Shown here one piece after another: positions 59,597 through 64,000 of a stretch of 64,000 nucleotides of DNA. Each line of letters begins with the position of its first letter. The first letter of the stretch is position 1. Position numbers and translations under genes: made by a program. The notes under the pieces were generated by a model. That model was not told where the DNA came from. It saw nothing but the letters and a program-made list of their open reading frames with translations, and made no database searches. The stretch covers positions 248,001 through 312,000 of the forward strand of contig CAJIYW010000001.1 of NCBI GenBank assembly GCA_905181765.1, written 5' to 3'. This DNA is from Flavobacteriales bacterium UBA6772. GTDB taxonomy: Bacteria > Bacteroidota > Bacteroidia > Flavobacteriales > Flavobacteriaceae.

Positions 59597-59668
59597 CTTT
59601 ATTTGGTCAACAAGTGTAATTTTAGATAATGAAGTTATTATAAGATATACTGTGCAATAAATAACTAC

Positions 59669-59800
59669 CGCCAACAATGTATAAAAATAATAGCGGTTTA
59701 ATCGCAAAAATGAAAGTAAGTACATTTACAAAAGTTCTGTGCTTAACCGAAAAGTTAGTGTGTAAAAACACGCCACTATTCTTATACGTTACCGTTGGCA
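59669..59800 (+). repeat. attC site 4
   Basis: R'' CGCCAAC (59669-59675), L'' GTATAA (59679-59684), L' TTATAC (59782-59787), R' GTTGGCA (59794-59800). 132 bases. AATAG/CTATT extends the stem. R'' with its flank (TACCGCCAAC) is complementary to GTTGGCGGTA that starts cassette 4. Confidence 0.87.
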
Positions 59801-59823
59801 ATAATTGAACAGAACAACACGAA

Positions 59824-60255
59824 ATGAATAATTTTAGGAAAAAATATTTAAGTCAAATCTTAGGAACAGTACTTCTTGTCTTTGCGCTGATTTTGGGATA
59901 TTTTGAATATCAACGAATTAATATTGAAAATAGCCTCGTTCCTCTTGGTGATTATTACGACTACTCCATTTTGTTATATGTAGGACATTGGTTTTTGTAT
60001 GTCATATTGTTTCTCACAAGTATTGTAACCATATTCAAATTAAAAGCGAGTAGTTTTTTTCTTATTTTATTTGGATTAGGATCATTATTGGGTTTTTATT
60101 TTAATATAAATATTTATATTATTCCCAGCATGACTGAAAGTCAGCAGCATATTTTACTAGTTTTGGGTATAATTTCCTTGATTTTTGGATTTTTAAATTT
60201 GTTGGAAATCAAAAAAATATCATTTACCGAAATTATTTTAGCAATTTATTTTTAA
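59824..60255 (+). CDS. Small four-helix membrane protein (cassette 5)
   Basis: 143 residues with four helices (ILGTVLLVFALILGYFEY, ILLYVGHWFLYVILFLTSI, SSFFLILFGLGSLLGFYFNI, HILLVLGIISLIFGFLNLL). No known domain. Only 24 bases separate the cassette cut from its ATG, so the promoter must be upstream in site 4 or beyond. Its TAA overlaps the ATG of the S41 gene, so the two are translated together and may work as a pair. Confidence 0.75.
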   Translation: MNNFRKKYLSQILGTVLLVFALILGYFEYQRINIENSLVPLGDYYDYSILLYVGHWFLYVILFLTSIVTIFKLKASSFFLILFGLGSLLGFYFNINIYIIPSMTESQQHILLVLGIISLIFGFLNLLEIKKISFTEIILAIYF

Positions 60256-61567
60256 TGAAAAAGTTTCTCAAGAATATCAAACAACATTTTATTTTTAGAA
60301 AAATATTCAGATTACCTACTTAACTTTAAGTTTATTTCTTTGTTTTTCATTGGGTTGTAATAATAAACCTACTGAGAAAACACCCATGGCAACTGACAAA
60401 TGGGTATCTGACCTTGATTATTTGGTCGAAACACTGGAAGCAAGGCACATTAATCTATATCACACCACTTCTAAATCAGATATTTACAATCGAGTCGATA
60501 GCCTAAAACAACAGCTTAAAAAGCTATCAGAAAATCAAATTACCATGGAATTTTCTAAAATTGTGCGCGCATTGGATGACAGTCATACGGGAATCTGGTC
60601 GAGTAACTCAAACTATTATCAATCTTTTACACTTGGTTTTTTTTCGTTTGATGATGATGGATTTCGAGTTTTAAGAACTTCTAAGGAAAATACTCATTTG
60701 TTGGGAGCTAAATTAGTACGAATTGATGATATGACTATTTCCGAAGTCATTCAACGAATTGAGCCTATGATTCAGTGTGCGGATAATTATTATTCGATTC
60801 AAGCCAGATTAGCTGATGAGCTTAGATATGGTGCGCGTTTACATGCCTTGGGCATTACCAAAATCGAGAATATGGCTACTTTTGAATTTTTACTTCCTGA
60901 TAGCTCTGTGCAAAAAGTAAATTTGCAAACAGTTGCTGCACACGAATACGAGCCGTTATTGACCCAAAGCCTTGAATTAAAAGATTTTCAAAAGCCTTTT
61001 AGCTATAAAAATGCAAACTATGTAAATACTATTTTTCAAACCATTGATAATCATGAAATTGGATATATTTATTTTTCAAAATATTTGAATAATCTACAAA
61101 TGCGAAGATTTGCCGTTGCTGTTTCCAGAGAGTTGATAAAGCACAACACGCAAAAACTGATTATTGATGTCCGATACAATGGCGGAGGCAATTTTTTTAA
61201 TGGCTTACAATTAGCTAAATTACTGACGATTACGGATAATCTGGACTTTGAAAATGGGATTTATGTGCTTACCAGTCGGTACACCTATTCGGCAGGGATG
61301 AGCAATACGGCACATTTTAAGGAGCTATTAAATGCAAAATTAGTTGGTGAACCCACAGGTGCAAATCCCAATGATTATCAAGATGCTGATGGATTTCCTT
61401 TGCCTCATTCACAAATGTGGGTACAGTATTCGAAGCGATATTATCGGTTTCAAGATTCGATCTCAAATGGAATTATTCCTGATGTGCACATCAAACCCAA
61501 ATGGTCTGATTATCAGCAAGAACATGATGAAGTTTTAGCGTGGGTTTTGAAAGATATTCGGTTGTAG
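60255..61567 (+). CDS. S41-family peptidase lipoprotein (cassette 5; frame interrupted)
   Basis: ~436 residues. ATG 60255 (MKKFLKNIKQHFIFRKI) overlaps the preceding stop. The frame shifts near 60322 and coding continues TLSLFLCFSLGC, a lipobox, then WVSDLDYLVETLEARHINLYHTTSKS. The S41 core has VRALDDSHTG, LIIDVRYNGGGNFFNG and TYSAGMSNTAHF with the catalytic serine. The family cleaves peptides, and this group is related to cyanophycinase-unrelated peptidases seen in many Bacteroidota. From the internal TTG 60350 a 405-residue version would start at the lipobox cysteine. Confidence 0.8.
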
Positions 61568-61634
61568 CAATACCATTTGATTATGTCTTCCGACACTAAA
61601 TCATCAAGTATAGAAAAGAATGAATAAAAACTAT

Positions 61635-61687
61635 TGCCAACAAAACCTAAAACCAATTAAAACTGGTTTTAGCCAAACCGTTAGGCA
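61635..61687 (+). repeat. attC site 5 (short form)
   Basis: R'' TGCCAAC (61635-61641), stem CTAAAACCA/TGGTTTTAG (61647-61655, 61664-61672), loop ATTAAAAC, R' GTTAGGC (61680-61686). 53 bases. R'' with flank (TATTGCCAAC) is complementary to GTTGGCAATA, the start of cassette 5, although its own R' differs. Confidence 0.85.
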
Positions 61688-61708
61688 CAATATTAAACTC
61701 AAGAAAAT

Positions 61709-62419
61709 ATGAATAATAGAATTTTATCGCTTCTTCTCATGTTAATTATAGTATTATCATGTTCTAAGGATGAAGAAAATATATTACCTGAATCAGAACT
61801 AAGTGAATATGAAATTAATATTATAGATTATTTTAAAGATATTGCTTTAGGTTTTGAATTTGGAGATGCAAGTAATGTATCTCGAAAATGGAGTACAGAA
61901 ATTAAAGTATTCATTGGCGGGGAATCAAGTTCTGAATTATTAACTGAATTCGAAAACATTAGAACTGAAATTAATGAATTAGCAACTGATGGATTTAAGA
62001 TAATGGTTGTAAATGATTCTTTACAATCAAATTATTATATATTTTTTGGCGCAGGAACTAAGTATGCGGAAATGTTTCCAAATGAGTCAAATTTAGTTAA
62101 TTCCAATCTTGGATTATTTTATGTTAATTGGAATGGTCAAAATCAATTTTATTCAGGCCACATGTATGTTGATATTATTCGAGCTAATTCAATTGAACAG
62201 AAACATCTATTACGTGAAGAGTTCACACAATCATTAGGATTAGCTAAAGATTCCCCTTTGTATTTGGAGAGTATTTTCCAATCTGCAAGGACAACCACAA
62301 CCGAATATGCTACAATCGATAAAGATTTAGTCAGGCTACTATACCATCCAGATATGGGGATTGGTCTAAATGAAACCCAAGTTGACCAGGTTTTGACAAA
62401 TATCTTAATCAATGAATAA
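61709..62419 (+). CDS. DUF2927-like lipoprotein (cassette 6)
   Basis: 236-residue lipoprotein (LIIVLSC lipobox). The C-terminal part LLREEFTQSLGLAKDSPLYLESIFQ, then TTTEYATIDKDLVRLLYHPDMGIG matches DUF2927, whose EExxQ-like helix suggests a metallopeptidase-like fold with its metal site altered (the classical HExxH is absent). The N-terminal part (KDIALGFEFGDASNVSRKW) binds nothing recognisable. ATG is 28 bases after the cassette cut. Confidence 0.75.
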   Translation: MNNRILSLLLMLIIVLSCSKDEENILPESELSEYEINIIDYFKDIALGFEFGDASNVSRKWSTEIKVFIGGESSSELLTEFENIRTEINELATDGFKIMVVNDSLQSNYYIFFGAGTKYAEMFPNESNLVNSNLGLFYVNWNGQNQFYSGHMYVDIIRANSIEQKHLLREEFTQSLGLAKDSPLYLESIFQSARTTTTEYATIDKDLVRLLYHPDMGIGLNETQVDQVLTNILINE

Positions 62420-62424
62420 AAAAG

Positions 62425-62557
62425 TGCCTTACAATACCTATGCTGCATACCGTAATTAACTGTAAGCATAAACATTAAACGTATTAATTAAATATATTTA
62501 TAAGCAGAAAAATTAGTAATTATTAATGCGTTACGCAGCATAGCTTCAACGTTATGC
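62425..62557 (+). repeat. attC site 6
   Basis: R'' region GTGCCTTAC (62424-62432), L'' TATGCTGC (62439-62446), L' GCAGCATA (62535-62542), R' GTTATGC (62551-62557). The L arms pair perfectly. R'' is complementary to the start of cassette 6 (GTTAGGCAC) at 8 of 9 positions. Confidence 0.8.
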
Positions 62558-62606
62558 ACAATAACAAAAAGAAATAGGCGTTAAAAAAAATTAAAGAAAC
62601 TGTATA

Positions 62607-63482
62607 ATGAAAAAAGCAATTTTACTATTTACTATTTTATTGTTAATTCTAAGCAGTTGTAATAAAGATGTTAATAAAAATCCAGAGGAATGTTACTCAA
62701 ATACTAATGCACAGACTATAGTTCATGACGGTCTCAACAGAGAATATGTGTTGTATATACCAAACTCTTATGACGGAACATCTTCTGTTCCACTAATGCT
62801 GAATTTTCATGGGTTTGGTGGTAATGCTAGTGATTATATGCAAGAAGCAGATATGCGCTCATTGGCAGAAGCTGACAATTTTATTTTAATCTATCCTCAA
62901 GGTAGTTGTTTAGATGGTTTATCTCATTGGAATGCTTGTCCATTAGGACCAGACAATAAAAGTAATGCTGATGATTTTGGATTTATTGAATCCATGATAA
63001 CTGAAATCTCATCTCAGTATAATGTAAATATGGAGAGAATTTATGCTGCTGGATACTCAAACGGAGGCATGATGGCGTATGGACTTGCGAACTATAAAAG
63101 TGATTTAATTGCTGCGGTAGCGTCTGTTTCGGGAGTTATGTTAGATTGTACTGGACCTACCAGTCATCCTATGCCGGTAATACATCTTCATGGAACTTCT
63201 GATGGCGTTCTCCCCTACAATGGGAGTAGTGACTATAACTCTGCCCAAAGTACGTTGGACCATTGGATTAATTTTAATAATACAGTTTTTACCCCAACCG
63301 AAACAAGTGACAATAATATTGAACATTATGTTTATGATCAGGGAGATAGCTCAGTTTCTGTTGAGCATTACAAATATATTGGTGGAGACCATGTTTGGTT
63401 TAGCGCAACTTTTCAAGGTCAGAACACATCTGAATTGGTTTGGAATTTTGTGTCACGATATGACATAAATGGATTGAGATAA
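62607..63482 (+). CDS. PHB-depolymerase/feruloyl-esterase-like lipoprotein (cassette 7)
   Basis: 291-residue alpha/beta hydrolase lipoprotein (LLILSSC lipobox). The catalytic serine is Ser151 in AAGYSNGGMM, the acid probably in HLHGTSDGVLPY, the histidine in GGDHVW. LMLNFHGFGGNASDYM gives the oxyanion hole. The family hydrolyses esters of polyhydroxybutyrate, ferulate or acetylated sugars; which one is unknown. It is complete and has its own lipoprotein signal, so it is ready to work in a new host. Confidence 0.87.
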   Translation: MKKAILLFTILLLILSSCNKDVNKNPEECYSNTNAQTIVHDGLNREYVLYIPNSYDGTSSVPLMLNFHGFGGNASDYMQEADMRSLAEADNFILIYPQGSCLDGLSHWNACPLGPDNKSNADDFGFIESMITEISSQYNVNMERIYAAGYSNGGMMAYGLANYKSDLIAAVASVSGVMLDCTGPTSHPMPVIHLHGTSDGVLPYNGSSDYNSAQSTLDHWINFNNTVFTPTETSDNNIEHYVYDQGDSSVSVEHYKYIGGDHVWFSATFQGQNTSELVWNFVSRYDINGLR

Positions 63483-63494
63483 AGAATAAAAGTG

Positions 63495-63690
63495 CATAAC
63501 AATGTATAAAAAACATAGGGCGGTTCGTGCTAAACCGAAAGTTCTGTGCATATTAACAAAGTCCGCTAAATATAAAATTTGGCATTTATAGAAGAAAAAA
63601 TAAAAGCAAAATATTTATATTTCGCTAAGTAATAAACCGAAACGAAAGTGCTTATCACCTGCCCTACGTTTCTTATACGAGACGTTAGCC
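63495..63690 (+). repeat. attC site 7
   Basis: R'' GCATAAC (63495-63501), L'' GTATAA (63505-63510), TAGGGC/GCCCTA further in, L' TTATAC (63673-63678), R' GTTAGCC (63684-63690). 196 bases, the longest here. R'' with flank (GTGCATAAC) is complementary to GTTATGCAC at the start of cassette 7. The inner part shares a block (AGTTCTGTGC and nearby ACCGAAA) with site 4. Confidence 0.83.
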
Positions 63691-63770
63691 TTCATTAAGA
63701 CCCATCCTGACTAAAGTGAATTTAAACCACATCAATGAAATTTCACTTTACCTTTAAAAATTTATAAAAT

Positions 63771-64000
63771 ATGAAACAAACAAAACAAAAAAATTCAATT
63801 ATTAAATTAACATTTATATTTTTTCTGATTTTTATTCCATTTATAATTTTCGGACAATCTAATTATGAGGTTTTAATCAATAAAAATCTTAAAAGTACCT
63901 TATTGCTTCATAAAGAGTTGGTAAGCATCCCGAATCTGCCTGAAAATAAGGATTTAATGCTTGAAAATATAAACTGGGTAGCTAAACAATATGATGATTT
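63771..64000 (+). CDS. M20-type peptidase, N-terminal part (cassette 8, runs off the window)
   Basis: 76 codons visible: signal peptide (LTFIFFLIFIPFIIFGQ), then VLINKNLKSTLLLHKELVSIPNLPENKDLMLENINWVAKQYDD. The helix LLLHKELVSIPN is typical of the beginning of M20 zinc peptidases in this phylum. The zinc ligands lie beyond the edge. It starts 87 bases after the core GTTAGCC at 63684. If it is a cassette, an attC with R'' GGCTAAC should follow the gene. Confidence 0.6.
   Translation, partial: MKQTKQKNSIIKLTFIFFLIFIPFIIFGQSNYEVLINKNLKSTLLLHKELVSIPNLPENKDLMLENINWVAKQYDD

Larger units (their letters stand above)
56307..64000 (+). mobile_element. Integron cassette array without a visible integrase
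   Basis: Seven complete cassettes and the start of an eighth. Cuts at G^TT give cassettes 56308-56983, 56984-57563, 57564-58196, 58197-59794, 59795-61680, 61681-62551, 62552-63684 and 63685 onward. Each ends in an attC-like hairpin with a GTT-type core. For each complete cassette, the R'' arm is complementary to the core beginning that same cassette, over 8 to 10 positions: GTTGTGCTT, GTTGGCAACC, GTTGGCAGT (one mismatch), GTTGGCGGTA, GTTGGCAATA, GTTAGGCAC (one mismatch), GTTATGCAC. All genes point the same way. No integrase or attI is recognisable to the left, between fahA and the array, so this is a CALIN-type array or its integrase is elsewhere. Confidence 0.88.

Noticed and set aside
56307-63690. 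Reading the array repeats as insertion-sequence ends or MITEs
   Set aside because: No transposase or target duplications fit, the inner stems differ from site to site, and the complementarity of R'' to the start of the same cassette is specific to attC sites.
1-64000. CRISPR arrays, tRNA and rRNA genes
   Set aside because: No regular direct repeat with spacers was seen. No cloverleaf with a GGTTCGANTCC-like T arm and no ribosomal RNA sequence were recognised, although a by-eye scan can miss a tRNA.

Overview
The window reads as AT-rich chromosome of a Flavobacteriaceae (Bacteroidota) bacterium, possibly Polaribacter-like; the genus is a guess. The signs are promoters of the Bacteroidota type (TTG, then TAnnTTTG), a type IX secretion sorting domain at the end of a CotH-family protein, DUF4252 lipoproteins beside an ECF sigma factor, a TonB-dependent receptor with a carboxypeptidase-like N-terminal domain, and family matches throughout that are typical of marine flavobacteria.

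Layout. 1-13.5 kb: two DEAD-box RNA helicases around a cold-shock protein, an SDR oxidoreductase with a zinc-ribbon-like start, a fatty-acid desaturase, a Crp-type regulator, an EamA transporter, two convergent DoxX-like proteins, ThiE, half a DEAD-box helicase, DUF2237 and a large secreted CotH/lamin-tail protein. 14.3-17.3 kb: homoserine-dehydrogenase-like and aldehyde-dehydrogenase genes with an AsnC-type regulator. 17.4-31.5 kb: a zinc-starvation regulon. A Fur-family (Zur-like) gene faces a ~10-kb operon: MerC-like protein, FolE, two little-known proteins, a PhoX-like phosphatase, two COG0523 metallochaperone GTPases, an ABC transporter, a DUF3299-like protein and a split 5'-nucleotidase. 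A TonB receptor and lipoprotein follow. Near-identical palindromes (TGCAAC, 3 bases, GTTGCA) lie on the promoters of both the operon and the receptor.

31.6-56.1 kb: mostly housekeeping and envelope genes (GlnB-Amt, MFS transporter, pseudouridine synthase, M14 carboxypeptidase with a divergent XRE regulator and a repeated operator, B12-type radical SAM protein, M1 aminopeptidase, ECF sigma module, S41 protease, patatin, PepT, RmuC, GlyA, fumarylacetoacetase).

56.3-64 kb: a run of integron gene cassettes, with seven attC sites, cargo all on the + strand, and no integrase in view. In every complete cassette the R'' arm of its attC is complementary to the core site that begins the same cassette, which is the signature of circular-cassette insertion. 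Cargo includes an orphan barstar-like protein, DUF1772, YHYH, S41, DUF2927, a PHB-depolymerase-like esterase and a partial M20 peptidase.

Caution on sequence quality: at least fifteen conserved genes are interrupted, nearly all by single-base indels and often in homopolymers. I read these mainly as sequencing or assembly errors, and give such genes as one feature with the breakpoints noted.
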